32,669 nt of DNA from Candidatus Bathyarchaeota archaeon (lineage in GTDB: Archaea; Thermoproteota; Bathyarchaeia; Bathyarchaeales; SOJC01), in contig CP070765.1 in NCBI GenBank assembly GCA_020345645.1, positions 1,108,455-1,141,123 on the forward strand, read 5' to 3'. The notes under the pieces are model-generated. The model saw only the letters and a list, made by a program, of their open reading frames with translations, was not told the DNA's origin and did no database searches. This document shows, piece by piece, positions 1 through 9,082 of the stretch. The stretch's first letter is position 1; every line of letters starts with the position of its first letter. Made by a program: the position numbers and the translations under genes.

Positions 1-1
1 T

Positions 2-655
2 CTCATTGCCCGAAGGAGCTACGGTCTCGGTGAGAACAGAACCGGCGAAGTCACACTCTTTGATTTGGTCAAGACCTCTATGAGACATAGACCTGATGTC
101 CTGATAGTGGGGGAGATCAGAGGTAACGAGTCTTATGTCCTATTCCAGGCAATGGCGACAGGTCACGGTGGCTTGAGTACAATGCACGCGGAAGACATTG
201 ACTCCGCAGTGAAACGGTTGACTCAAAAGCCGATGAACATTGCACCTGCCTACATCCCGCTGATGAACATCGTTCTGTCCGTCCAGCGGGTGCATCTGAA
301 GAAAGATGGAGAGACAAAGGCAGTTAGGAGAATTCTTGAAGCAAACGAAGTGGCTGACTACGAAGACTACCGTAACATTACGAAATGGAATCCAGGCGGC
401 GATAAGCACACCTGCACCGTTGATAAAGGAGTCATGCTGTCTCATATCTCGGAACGCACCGACCAAAATGAGTACCAGCTGAAACAAGAGATCGAGCGAC
501 GGACTTACGTGCTTCACTGGATGCGGGAAGAGAACATTCGAAGCTACCGAGATGTCGCTGCAATCATCGCAGAGTACTACGCTCGACCTGACTCGTTCTT
601 CCAGCGGATTCAGATAAGAGAGGCGAAAGCCGTTGCCACTGCTAAACGCTCTTGA
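2..655 (+). CDS. FlaI/TadA-type secretion ATPase, 3' part
   Basis: This is the C-terminal part (217 residues) of a type II/IV secretion ATPase of the FlaI/PilT/TadA family, which powers filament assembly at the cytoplasmic face of the membrane. The frame is open from base 2, so the start and Walker A lie upstream of the window. The retained core is diagnostic: RPDVLIVGEIRGNE is the Walker B region with its glutamates, and GGLSTMHAEDIDSA is the histidine box that contacts nucleotide. An arginine-rich stretch (LIARRSYG) precedes them. The tail is alpha-helical and charged, as in archaeal FlaI-like proteins. It overlaps the platform-protein gene by 23 bases, so the two are translated together. 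The TTG at 65 is internal to the conserved domain and is not the true start. Family is certain; archaellum versus pilus versus Tad-like assignment is not, because no archaellum genes are present. Confidence 0.93.
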   Translation, partial: LIARRSYGLGENRTGEVTLFDLVKTSMRHRPDVLIVGEIRGNESYVLFQAMATGHGGLSTMHAEDIDSAVKRLTQKPMNIAPAYIPLMNIVLSVQRVHLKKDGETKAVRRILEANEVADYEDYRNITKWNPGGDKHTCTVDKGVMLSHISERTDQNEYQLKQEIERRTYVLHWMREENIRSYRDVAAIIAEYYARPDSFFQRIQIREAKAVATAKRS

Positions 656-2348
656 AGCCCTCTCATACCGACTCTTCGGAAGGTTCGCTCCGACTCTTCT
701 GAAACATCTCTTCGGCATGAGTGATCTTCTCCAAAGAGCTGATATGAAAATCTACCCAGAAGCCTACGTCTCCCTTATGATTTTCGCTGCATTCCTCACG
801 GTTCCAGTCAGCATAGTCGGTGTCTTCCTCACCATTTTCATCGGCACTCTTCCATTCATCTTCCTCGTGCCGGCTCCTTTGTACATCATGCTTTTCTTCG
901 TCTTAACACCAATCTCAAGGGCTAGTGAACGGTCTCAGCGGCTCGAGAGGGAGATGCCCTTTGCCGCAACTTACGTTGCTGTAATGGCTTCGGGAGGAAT
1001 CCCTCCTTATACGAGCTTCAAACGCCTCTCAGAGGCGAATCTTCTGCCTGCGATGAGCCGGGAAGCAAAGAACCTGATACGTGACGTGGAGATCTTTGGG
1101 GTCGACCCGCTCAGCGCGATGAACCAGTCGGCAAAAGGAAACCCATTGGACATCTATCGAGAGTTTGTCGGTGGGTACGCTTCAACCGTTATAATCGGTG
1201 GGGACATCACGAGTTTTCTTGAGACTAAATCCGAGGAGCTCTTCAAGATTAGAGCTACACGGGTACGGGCAGCTGCTGAAAGACTCGGAATGCTCCTCGA
1301 ATCCTTCATTATCATCATGGTTCTCATGTCTCTCTGCTTCTACATTCTCTTCAGCGTTGAATCCATCTACAGCACTGGCATGGGCAGCTTCTCAGGGATC
1401 ATCCTCTACACATATGTCTTCACACCGCTTCTCTCCTTCGTCTTCATTTATCTCGCACACGGAATGCAGCCAAAGTCCCCCGTCACCGACTGGAGACCCT
1501 ACAGAGTCTTTGGAATCTGTCTAGTTGCGGCAACAGCTGTCCTTATGATACTAACTAACTTCGTGGGTCTGATGCCACTTGGGTTCCTCGCACCCATCAC
1601 GACCATCATAGATACTCCTACAGCTGTCGCCATCTCTTTGATCATCTCGACTGGACCACCCGCCATCGTCCAAATGCGCTTATCCCGGGAAAAAGCGAGT
1701 ACCGAGAAAGGAGTCACGCTCTTCCTCCAAGACCTCACCGAGACCCGTAAGACCGGTCTTTCTCCCGAAGCATGCATTGAAACCCTCTCTAAACGAGAGT
1801 ATGGTGCCTTCAGTAAACACTTGAGAAAGATCACCTCCGAACTCTCATGGGGTATTCCTTTAAGGAAAGTCTTCATGGACTTCGTTAGACGTACAAAGAG
1901 CTGGACAACGCAGATCGTCATGTTTCTCCTAGTCGAGACAGTTGACGTTGGTGGAGGGACGATCGCCATGATTGAATCACTTGCCAGGTTCTGCACGACA
2001 ACCCAGGAAGTTGAGAAGGAGAAGAAGATGGCTGTTAAACCTTACATCATGATGCCTTACTTTGCTGCCCTCATGTTGGTGGCTACGACTATAATGATGC
2101 TTACCTTCACCAGTCAGACGGTGGGAATGGCAGGCACAGAGGCGGGTTCCTCTCCTGTTGATTTGGACTCTTTAATGGTCATCTTCTCCACGTCGGTCAT
2201 TATCCATAGCTACCTGATTGGACTCGTAGGAGGAAAGATCAGCGAGGAATCGATAGCCGCGGGCTTTAAACACTCGACACTTCTGACCCTAATCGCAATA
2301 ATCGCCGCGAAGGTTGCGCCAACCCTGATCAGCTTCGGAGGAGGTTAA
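633..2348 (+). CDS. FlaJ/TadC-type pilus platform protein, two T2SF domains
   Basis: This is the polytopic inner-membrane platform that pairs with the upstream ATPase to build type IV filaments. At 571 residues it matches archaeal FlaJ-like proteins and holds two type II secretion F domains. The first is at about 105-245 (REMPFAATYVAVMASGG). The second is at about 365-500 and includes LSWGIPLRKVF and a glycine-rich VDVGGGT stretch. Hydrophobic segments lie near 45-95, 220-245, 255-275, 290-345, 470-490 and the C-terminus. The TTG start at 633 lies inside the ATPase gene. A short amphipathic N-terminus precedes the first membrane helix. An ATG at 717 would also keep all membrane segments. The order ATPase-platform is the defining pair of every archaeal type IV pilus locus. 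Confidence 0.92.
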   Translation: MPLLNALEALSYRLFGRFAPTLLKHLFGMSDLLQRADMKIYPEAYVSLMIFAAFLTVPVSIVGVFLTIFIGTLPFIFLVPAPLYIMLFFVLTPISRASERSQRLEREMPFAATYVAVMASGGIPPYTSFKRLSEANLLPAMSREAKNLIRDVEIFGVDPLSAMNQSAKGNPLDIYREFVGGYASTVIIGGDITSFLETKSEELFKIRATRVRAAAERLGMLLESFIIIMVLMSLCFYILFSVESIYSTGMGSFSGIILYTYVFTPLLSFVFIYLAHGMQPKSPVTDWRPYRVFGICLVAATAVLMILTNFVGLMPLGFLAPITTIIDTPTAVAISLIISTGPPAIVQMRLSREKASTEKGVTLFLQDLTETRKTGLSPEACIETLSKREYGAFSKHLRKITSELSWGIPLRKVFMDFVRRTKSWTTQIVMFLLVETVDVGGGTIAMIESLARFCTTTQEVEKEKKMAVKPYIMMPYFAALMLVATTIMMLTFTSQTVGMAGTEAGSSPVDLDSLMVIFSTSVIIHSYLIGLVGGKISEESIAAGFKHSTLLTLIAIIAAKVAPTLISFGGG

Positions 2349-2356
2349 ACAAGCGC

Positions 2357-3187
2357 ATGGCTGCTGGTTCCTACTCGCTAAGGCGTTGTCGGAAAGCCGT
2401 CAGCCCAGCTATCTCTTCGGTCATCGTGACAGCCGTCATTGTGATGTTAGTCACGGTTGCCCTGACCTTCGCCAGCAATACCCTTCTTTACAGGATAGCG
2501 GAGAGTGAATTCAACTCAGCGAAGCAGTCGATGACGACTCTTGGGCTTCAGATTGACGACGTAGCATGGATCATTGGTCGCTCAGAGACTGTCCGATTTT
2601 CAAGTAGGTATGGTGACACAGCCTTCAAGTATGCCCTGAACTACTCCGTCTATATCAATACTACCACAGCGACCAACCAGCTCCTCTACTCAAACGTCAC
2701 CGGCATCGTAACGTTTGAGATGGCTACAAAACACCATTCGATGGGAGGCGACTACTTCGAAATGATCTCTCCCTCTACCAGCATGGATTTTCTGGTAGCA
2801 GGTGCATCTGAACCCGTATCGAGAGTTTTCGTCGTTGAGAAGATTCCAATGGCGGATGGAAGTTTCGCAAGGATCGTGGTCGCCCCTTCGATAAGAAAGG
2901 TGGAGACGAGCATAGGCACGACAGACTACGTTCGACTCTACCTCCCGATCTTGCTCCGAGGCGAGACACCTAGACGCTCTCAATCAATCACCTTGAACGG
3001 TCGCTCCTTCTCAACTATCAGGAAGACCGTGACTGGCATTGTTGTCGAAGTGAGTTTTCCCTTGACTGACTTTGACAACTCCTTCTTCAACTACCCTCGG
3101 ACCACGTTCTCCATGCAATTCGAAGAAGAAACCGTGCTAGAGCTCTACACCGGAGGTGTTGAAGTTGGGTTCGGAGTCCATCCCTAG
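2357..3187 (+). CDS. Pilin-like membrane-anchored protein 1
   Basis: This 276-residue protein starts with a class III (type IV prepilin-like) leader. The basic RRCRKA is followed by VSPAISSVIVTAVIVML, a hydrophobic helix over residues about 15-40, with likely cleavage after Ala14 by a prepilin peptidase. The rest is predicted extracytoplasmic, beta-rich and carries several Asn-X-Ser/Thr sequons (for example NTT, NVT). The gene follows the platform gene after 8 bases and starts with ATG. The VSPAISSVI segment resembles the leaders of archaeal pilins and of the pilin at 9083-9556. The body is too long for a major pilin, so a minor pilin or tip/adhesin subunit is more likely. No named family was recognised for the body. 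Confidence 0.8.
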   Translation: MAAGSYSLRRCRKAVSPAISSVIVTAVIVMLVTVALTFASNTLLYRIAESEFNSAKQSMTTLGLQIDDVAWIIGRSETVRFSSRYGDTAFKYALNYSVYINTTTATNQLLYSNVTGIVTFEMATKHHSMGGDYFEMISPSTSMDFLVAGASEPVSRVFVVEKIPMADGSFARIVVAPSIRKVETSIGTTDYVRLYLPILLRGETPRRSQSITLNGRSFSTIRKTVTGIVVEVSFPLTDFDNSFFNYPRTTFSMQFEEETVLELYTGGVEVGFGVHP

Positions 3188-3190
3188 GAA

Positions 3191-3198
3191 AAGGAGGT
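3191..3198 (+). promoter_or_regulatory. Strong Shine-Dalgarno site
   Basis: AAGGAGGT lies 7 bases before the ATG at 3206 and is a near-perfect complement to the 16S rRNA 3' end. It fixes the start of the second pilin-like gene and suggests that gene is translated independently of its upstream neighbour. Confidence 0.7.
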
Positions 3199-3205
3199 AC
3201 GTTAG

Positions 3206-3676
3206 ATGCCCCATTCCAACATAGAATATGCCATAATGGCCCCTATACTCCTATTGCAGGTTCTCTTCTTACCAGTAGCCACAGGTTGGATGATGGATTA
3301 CTGGGGCACTAAACGGATGGAGACTACACTTCAAGACGTAGCCAGTCATCTAGGAACAACAGTTCAGGAACTCTACTATTCCCTGAACCGTGATGATGTT
3401 CTCCCTGGAGAAGTAATCCACACCTTGGACATTCCCGAGTATATCGAGTCTACTCCTTACACGATTACGTCCTCCAGCCTGCAAATCGAGAACAGTACAG
3501 CAATCGATCTACACCTTGAATTATTCCAGCAGGATGTCACTGTTAGAGTGCGAAATATCCTCGGATCAAATGCAGCGTTAAATCCATCATCGTTCGCAAG
3601 CAACTCACCTACAATTCATTTGAGCGTAGAGAAGTTCGTAAATGGCACTATTCGTTTCTCGTTTGGAGGGCGGTGA
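3206..3676 (+). CDS. Small pilin-like membrane-anchored protein 2
   Basis: This 156-residue protein has one N-terminal hydrophobic helix at about residues 9-30 (IMAPILLLQVLFLPVATGW) and a soluble C-terminal body with a predicted helix then beta-rich segments. There is no basic-Gly/Ala cleavage site before the helix, so a classical class III leader is not evident; a Glu (position 7) just before the helix recalls the conserved pilin glutamate, but this may be chance. The start is fixed by a strong ribosome site. Its stop overlaps the next start by 4 bases (GTGA). No family was recognised; position and topology suggest a pseudopilin-like component of the filament locus. Confidence 0.75.
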   Translation: MPHSNIEYAIMAPILLLQVLFLPVATGWMMDYWGTKRMETTLQDVASHLGTTVQELYYSLNRDDVLPGEVIHTLDIPEYIESTPYTITSSSLQIENSTAIDLHLELFQQDVTVRVRNILGSNAALNPSSFASNSPTIHLSVEKFVNGTIRFSFGGR

Positions 3677-4908
3677 AGTTGGCTGGAGTAGCGATTGATC
3701 ACCTAATTTCAACCACCGCATTCATTGCAGCGATTGTGCTGTTTACAGGCTTATTCACTCAAACCCTTCAAGCCGCCATACTATATCAGCAGAACCGGCA
3801 CATCGCCTCTAAAGCCAGCGATATCCTTGACAACATCCTACTTAATCCCGGTTACCCGTACCACTGGGGAACCACTAACGACACGCTCTCCTGCTTCGGT
3901 CTTCAGAAGCTTGGTGCTACAGGCTACGTTGAAGACGCCTTCGCCCTTATGAGGTTGACAACCCTCCTCGATGATCCAATTGAGTACCCGATTGGGTCTG
4001 GTCGGTACTTCAACAATGTAACGTTTGGCCCAACAGGATTCATGTTCATTCCAATAGCAGATTCGATAGATTACCCGACTGCTTCACGATTACTCGGAAT
4101 CAATGGAACCTACGGATTCGAGCTCAACATCGCACCTCTTGTGCAGGTCGTAATATCAGTGCACCAGCAAAACCCGTTAAAGCTAAGAGTAGATGTCGCC
4201 GGTCCAGGATTCCCTCTTGGAGGTGCTGACATAAGCTACTACTTCTTCAAATCCATCAAAGGTACGAATTATCCCAACCTTGAACTAGATACTGGGACCG
4301 CTAAAGCCGATTCAGCGGGTGTCGCCTACATCAACTTCACCTTCGATGGAACTCGTGAGACCTTCACTATCGTTGCATATGCAAGCCTAAGTGGGCTCAC
4401 AGGCTCGGGATACTTCACGCAGCAGACTTTCTCAAAGGGTGCAGGAGTCATGCCTTTCGTGGTGAACTACGAGGAGGGCAAGGTGTACTTGGCTCATAGT
4501 TGGGATGTTCAGGATCAAGGGGCTCCCGTACCCAACTTCTTCTATAATGCCTCCTTTATGATTCTAACAGAAGACCTTCAGTTTGAGAACTGGCCAATCG
4601 CCAACTCGACTGGCACAGTCAACTACGGTGGCGGTGGCGGCAAGTATCTATACGGTGAGACCGTTGTTCCAGTTGGTCAGCCAGGATTCTTGCTGGTTAC
4701 ATACCTCTCGGGAAACGATGTTGGTATGTCGATTATGCCATGGGGGGTCGGCACCCTTTCTGTGCCAGTTCTATTCGGGAATCTATCTCCCAGCGAAGTC
4801 TGGACAGCCTCCGACCTCCGTCAGATAACAGTAGACTTGGTTGCATACCAGGCGAAACTCACTTGCTGGAGTCTACAAGGCTACGAGATATGGAAATCGC
4901 CTGTTTGA
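3673..4908 (+). CDS. Membrane-anchored surface protein 3 of the pilus operon
   Basis: This 411-residue protein starts at a GTG overlapping the previous stop. A hydrophobic helix at about residues 10-38 (HLISTTAFIAAIVLFTGLF) is followed by a juxtamembrane helical stretch and then a long beta-rich extracellular body. The segment at about 155-265 looks like an immunoglobulin-like or carboxypeptidase-regulatory-like beta domain: PLKLRVDVAGPGFPLGGADI, followed by SAGVAYINFTFDGT. That comparison is by pattern only. Glycine-rich YGGGGGKYLYGE lies near residue 320. No clear prepilin cleavage site is seen. Operon position suggests a subunit or surface partner of the filament. Function is unknown. Confidence 0.75.
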   Translation: MKLAGVAIDHLISTTAFIAAIVLFTGLFTQTLQAAILYQQNRHIASKASDILDNILLNPGYPYHWGTTNDTLSCFGLQKLGATGYVEDAFALMRLTTLLDDPIEYPIGSGRYFNNVTFGPTGFMFIPIADSIDYPTASRLLGINGTYGFELNIAPLVQVVISVHQQNPLKLRVDVAGPGFPLGGADISYYFFKSIKGTNYPNLELDTGTAKADSAGVAYINFTFDGTRETFTIVAYASLSGLTGSGYFTQQTFSKGAGVMPFVVNYEEGKVYLAHSWDVQDQGAPVPNFFYNASFMILTEDLQFENWPIANSTGTVNYGGGGGKYLYGETVVPVGQPGFLLVTYLSGNDVGMSIMPWGVGTLSVPVLFGNLSPSEVWTASDLRQITVDLVAYQAKLTCWSLQGYEIWKSPV

Positions 4909-4920
4909 GAGTGAAGCACA

Positions 4921-6225
4921 ATGATGCGCACAATTGAAGTCTCCATCGTCATCGTGATCCTGACAACCGCTTTCATAGCATCATCCTTCTTCGGCACCTT
5001 TTCACCTCAGGAGATCTCTCCTCTAAATCTTCGACAACTTGCCCTCACCACACTCCAAATCGTGGACTCCGACAAGTCTCTAAGCAAAACAGTCTTTAAG
5101 CCGTCTCAAGACTCAGCTTGGACAGACCTGCAGATAGCCCTTGCGGCAAGCCTACCTCCTAACATTGACTACAACTTAACAGTATACGATATCTACCGAA
5201 CACAAGATACGATAACCTACAGGCAATTTCACTCCATCACAAGCTCCGTGTACGGTCTTGCAGGAAGTTCCGAGGCCGCCACATATCTTGTCACCTCTAC
5301 CAACTCCTCATTCGCAACGATTAAGCAGAAAATCCGGAAGACACTGTACGTTCTCAACTGTAGCGACTCAAACGGTTGGTGGATCACTGGATACACTGGA
5401 CAAAGCTTAGCAGCGGACGTGGTCGATCTGCTTTCCCCATACTTCAACACAACCGTCATCGTTCAAAGCACTGCTGAACTGGAAAGCTTACTGGATGGTG
5501 CTGAGATTTCTGGTCTTCCGCATGAAAGCGTCTCTCACGCTGTCGTTATCAACACGTTCGGTGAGTCAGTGCCTATTCCCTCATCGTATGCGGATCTGTA
5601 CTCCCGAGGTTCCTACGCTGAATATTGCTATGAACTGGGGAAGAGGGTTAATCAATACGACTGGACTTGGGTAAGCATAGTAGGATATCCATTCTATTAT
5701 GTTAGTAATACGGTGAAGTTGGCTGACAGCCACAATAGTTGGGGTATCTATGGCATGAACCGCGTAGGTCCTGCTGGCTTGAACTGTTTTCTCAGAGGTT
5801 TAGACGTTGAACACTACTCTTCCTACGGTTATGATGATGATTCGATCGCACGAGACGTGAATCTCGTATACTTCTCGGATGAAGCTACCTATTACTCGAA
5901 CTACTATGGAATCTACCCCGCGTATTACCAGACAGCTACGCGTGCGTTACCCGCCTCAATTCAGGCCACATACCACCTAACCGCTGTTTCAGCAGTGTTC
6001 GACTTGAAAGATGAGTGCTATGGTGCAGCAACCTTTGAACATGAAAGCACAGGAGCCCTGACAGCCATCGGTTTAACAAGAACCCCAGACATTAGAGTTA
6101 CAGCCCTAGCCACACTCATTCACGATAAACCAGTTCTCTACAAGTCTGAGTTCACTTTAACAGCTGGCGAAAGACCCACTCAGCGACTTCTTGTTCTGCA
6201 ACTCAGTCAACAGGGAGGAAGCTAG
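4921..6225 (+). CDS. Membrane-anchored surface protein 4 of the pilus operon
   Basis: This 434-residue protein has a short N-terminus (MMRTIEV) leading directly into a hydrophobic helix at about 7-26, then a large extracytoplasmic body. The body is rich in Tyr, Ser and Thr. A middle segment at about 205-230 (HAVVINTFGESVPIP) has the look of a Rossmann or amidotransferase-like beta strand and turn, but no catalytic set could be confirmed. Aromatic stretches such as YYSNYYGIYPAYY are notable. It begins 12 bases after the previous stop and ends 2 bases before the next start, so it belongs to the same transcript. No family was recognised; the role is inferred only from location and topology. Confidence 0.75.
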   Translation: MMRTIEVSIVIVILTTAFIASSFFGTFSPQEISPLNLRQLALTTLQIVDSDKSLSKTVFKPSQDSAWTDLQIALAASLPPNIDYNLTVYDIYRTQDTITYRQFHSITSSVYGLAGSSEAATYLVTSTNSSFATIKQKIRKTLYVLNCSDSNGWWITGYTGQSLAADVVDLLSPYFNTTVIVQSTAELESLLDGAEISGLPHESVSHAVVINTFGESVPIPSSYADLYSRGSYAEYCYELGKRVNQYDWTWVSIVGYPFYYVSNTVKLADSHNSWGIYGMNRVGPAGLNCFLRGLDVEHYSSYGYDDDSIARDVNLVYFSDEATYYSNYYGIYPAYYQTATRALPASIQATYHLTAVSAVFDLKDECYGAATFEHESTGALTAIGLTRTPDIRVTALATLIHDKPVLYKSEFTLTAGERPTQRLLVLQLSQQGGS

Positions 6226-6227
6226 AA

Positions 6228-8171
6228 TTGAGGAAATTTTCAGATAAAAGAGGACAATTCTCAATAATCGCAGCAGTTCTTGTAGCGACCGTATTAATCG
6301 GAGCGTTATTCACGACCTACTCGATTGTGAGAAACAGTCCAATCCAAGGACACCCTCAAGTCCTCGGGTCAACTGAAGAAATGAACATCGCAGCCAGCCG
6401 TGTCCTCGAATTCATCGTAGGATACTATGGGTCGATTCTCGAGGTGACTGGCAACTTCACGTACGCTCAGAACCTTGCCCACAACTACCTATTGAGCGGT
6501 CTGGAAAACATCGCCTATACACATCCTGACTGGAACCCAACCTTTGAACTTAACTACTCCCGTATTAGAGCTACGTGGTTCCACCAAACCAGCTTCAGCC
6601 ATGGTTTGATGAATCTAACTTACTCGCTTCAAGGTCTCGGAGTCTATGGCGTACAATACTCTACTTCAGCAAAATTCCAGATTACCGTGAACCCTTCTAA
6701 TACCAGTCATGTCCTCGTCAACGTAACTCGCGACACAGGGCTTCCCGAGAACACACTCCGTGATAACAACTTCTACTTCTATCGTTACAATCATAACACC
6801 TCTACGTGGGAACTCGTAAGAGCCGAAGCCATCAACTCCATCACATCCTCTGACACCTCTACCTCATACAACCTTACTGTACCCGAAGGTGTCGATCCTT
6901 CCTCCTATCTACTCAAAGCCGTGGACCACCGCGGTATTATGGTGACAGCGTCCACGTTTTCAAGTTACACCTATCGCTTCACTTGGGACCAGAATCTCTA
7001 TTCCACGCTAAACCAGGATATTGTGGTAGTTGAACTGCTTCAGAATGGCACTGTGAGGTGGCTTGGACAGCAGCTTGAATTAGATGAAGCTAGACCGATT
7101 CCACCCATCCCTGTGAAGGCGTTCCACCTGAATCAGACAATGAACGGGATAAACCGCGAAGTCCAGTTCCAAATCGAAGACTGGAACTCTAATTACGAAG
7201 TCCCAGCAGGTTTAACTGCCAATGGGACGATTCTCCGAAACAGGCAAATGGTGGTTTTCAATGTGAATCACCACGTGACAGAAGCAACTCTCTGGTGGGA
7301 TGGACGGGACATCGCCAACCAAACCTGGCACGCGTATAAAAACACACACTTCGTCGGAGACGATCCTGAATCAGGAACTCTAACAAACGGGGTTATTACA
7401 CTATCAATTGGAAACTTCGATGTGGTTTCCACATTAGGAAGTGTCACGAGCACAGCCACATTCATGCGAATCAACAACGATCCACCAAGTTATTGCTCAA
7501 ACCTCGCCTACATCATACACCATGGTGTGGTGCGAGACATCATCCATCAAGAAGCTGAATGGTCCGGCGGTATACCGAATTGTCCCAACATGTACTCGCA
7601 GATCGTGATCACTCTCCCGGCGAACGCCACCTACTACACCTACGCCCTACGAACAATCTTTGTACCCACGGACAGAACCCGCACTGTTGAAGACCTGAAC
7701 CTGATTCGGCTTCAAAGTGCCTGGCGTTCAGGTCTGAAATCTTACACGGAAAACGGGACAAGCGGTGACTACCCGGTTGTAGCGGAGACCTTAGACTACG
7801 AGCAGAACCTGTTCTACAACTTCAGTCAAGGAACTACGTGGATGCATCATTGGAGCGAGTTCATTGCATCAGGTGAAGGTGCGGGTCTGCTCTTCGCAAC
7901 CACCGCAAACCAGCAATTATACGCCTTTGACACTATTGGAGGACAGAAGACTGGGGCTGTGAACGCTGACCATTCGAGTGCAAACAGGGTAACAATCGAG
8001 CTTAAGCCAGTCGCTAGGTTCGATGTCTCCTTCCAAAGTTTCTTCGACCTCACACTTCATGGAGCTATCGTCAGCTTTGACGGAACTGATCCAATATACC
8101 CTGCATCCGGTCAAATCGGACTATGGGTAATTGCAGAGGTCCCGCCATCCTTAACTGTCGAAGCTTCATAG
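6228..8171 (+). CDS. Large pilin-leader surface protein 5 of the pilus operon
   Basis: This 647-residue protein begins at TTG 6228 with GGGAGGAA about 8 bases upstream. Its N-terminus has a clear class III-type leader: KRG then QFSIIAAVLVATVLIGAL, a hydrophobic helix at about residues 11-28. The rest is a long extracytoplasmic, sequon-rich, beta-rich body, consistent with a glycosylated surface adhesin or minor pilin at the filament tip. It is the last plus-strand gene of the locus and converges on the prepilin peptidase gene with an 18-base gap. Leaders of the KRGQFSIIAA type recur in archaeal surface and pilus loci. The body was not assigned to a family. Confidence 0.8.
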   Translation: MRKFSDKRGQFSIIAAVLVATVLIGALFTTYSIVRNSPIQGHPQVLGSTEEMNIAASRVLEFIVGYYGSILEVTGNFTYAQNLAHNYLLSGLENIAYTHPDWNPTFELNYSRIRATWFHQTSFSHGLMNLTYSLQGLGVYGVQYSTSAKFQITVNPSNTSHVLVNVTRDTGLPENTLRDNNFYFYRYNHNTSTWELVRAEAINSITSSDTSTSYNLTVPEGVDPSSYLLKAVDHRGIMVTASTFSSYTYRFTWDQNLYSTLNQDIVVVELLQNGTVRWLGQQLELDEARPIPPIPVKAFHLNQTMNGINREVQFQIEDWNSNYEVPAGLTANGTILRNRQMVVFNVNHHVTEATLWWDGRDIANQTWHAYKNTHFVGDDPESGTLTNGVITLSIGNFDVVSTLGSVTSTATFMRINNDPPSYCSNLAYIIHHGVVRDIIHQEAEWSGGIPNCPNMYSQIVITLPANATYYTYALRTIFVPTDRTRTVEDLNLIRLQSAWRSGLKSYTENGTSGDYPVVAETLDYEQNLFYNFSQGTTWMHHWSEFIASGEGAGLLFATTANQQLYAFDTIGGQKTGAVNADHSSANRVTIELKPVARFDVSFQSFFDLTLHGAIVSFDGTDPIYPASGQIGLWVIAEVPPSLTVEAS

Positions 8172-8189
8172 GTCTACGCAAATCGCAGC

Positions 8190-8990
8190 CTATAGTAGAT
8201 TACTTACTATAATCCAAACGACATCTCCAAGTGTTAAGGCGAGGACCAATCCCATCGTCAGGAAAACAAGCATTGGCAAGCCTGGGGTAACCCAGACCAT
8301 TTTATCAATCTTGCCTTCACTCTCAGCCTTAACAATTCTGGACAGAATCGCTTCGCGACTCTCGTCCTTTGGAAAAAGCACCAGTTTACGCTTCGCATCT
8401 CCTTCTTTAGAGAATTCAACGTCTTCAAGGGGATAAAGGAACGAATCAACTAGCTCATCGGCTGGAATCTTGTATCCACACAACAACGCGAGTAACTTCC
8501 GTACTTTGGATTCGTCTTCATGACCTTCGAACAGCTTCTTTCCAGATCGTTTCCGCTGACCTATGTTCCGAAATAGGGCATAGAAGACGCTGACTGCAGC
8601 AATAATCACCCCGTTGCTGAAGATGGCGATCGGAAAGATCTCCGGAAGGTAACCTGAGACCGGGTTCACTACGCGGGGTGGAACAGGTAGAGCGAGAGAA
8701 AGGCACATCAATGCTTTGGCATCAGCACCACCGAAAGCTCCTGCATAGAATAGAACAAACGAGAATGCTGTAGTGAATCCAACCGAGACGCCATAAAATA
8801 AAAGTGTTTGGAGAAGGTCGCCACGAAGTGGATATATAAGAAATTGAGCCAACGTCAAAGCTAGTCCTATGGGTCCAAAGAAAACCCACACCATGTTACT
8901 GACTTCACGAGTCTTCAAATCACTCCAAGCAGAGTAAAAAAGGAAGACTAGCGAAATCGCCACCCGTGCCATGGATAGTGCTTCTTCCAT
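8190..8990 (-). CDS. A24-family prepilin peptidase (FlaK/PibD-like)
   Basis: This membrane aspartyl protease removes class III leaders from archaellins and pilins. Both catalytic aspartates are visible: SAWSDLKTREV (Asp24 from the ATG) and the GxHyD motif FGGADAK (Asp90). Several hydrophobic segments surround them. A charged cytoplasmic loop with EGHEDESK and EGDAKRK precedes the final C-terminal membrane helix. I chose the ATG at 8990 (266 residues) because GGAG lies 6 bases upstream; a GTG at 9041 would add 17 residues but has no ribosome site. It lies in the gap between the filament operon and a pilin gene, and the likely substrates are the pilin at 9083-9556, proteins 1 and 5 of the operon and the surface protein at 26243-28084. 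Confidence 0.92.
   Translation of the reverse strand: MEEALSMARVAISLVFLFYSAWSDLKTREVSNMVWVFFGPIGLALTLAQFLIYPLRGDLLQTLLFYGVSVGFTTAFSFVLFYAGAFGGADAKALMCLSLALPVPPRVVNPVSGYLPEIFPIAIFSNGVIIAAVSVFYALFRNIGQRKRSGKKLFEGHEDESKVRKLLALLCGYKIPADELVDSFLYPLEDVEFSKEGDAKRKLVLFPKDESREAILSRIVKAESEGKIDKMVWVTPGLPMLVFLTMGLVLALTLGDVVWIIVSNLL
8191..8211. terminator. AT-rich inverted repeat between convergent genes
   Basis: TATAGTA (8191-8197) and TACTATA (8205-8211) form a perfect 7-bp stem with a 7-base loop, just where the plus-strand operon and the minus-strand peptidase gene meet. It overlaps the end of the peptidase gene. It may help bidirectional termination, but the stem is weak and AT-only inverted repeats occur by chance. 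Confidence 0.3.
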
Positions 8991-9082
8991 CTGTTTCTCC
9001 AATCCTACGTATTCAGTTGGCGGACGCAAAAGCCTTTGCACAACGATCTCAAACGAAAGAAGGCTCCAATGAACCCCAAGAA

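Noticed and set aside
65-67. TTG at 65 as start of the secretion ATPase
   Set aside because: The frame is open to the window edge and the preceding residues match the conserved domain, so the gene is truncated by the window.
140-718. Long minus-strand frame opposite the ATPase gene
   Set aside because: It is antisense to conserved ATPase motifs and has no recognisable protein features.
1499-1996. Minus-strand 165-codon frame inside the platform gene
   Set aside because: Antisense shadow of the second T2SF domain; composition is not protein-like.
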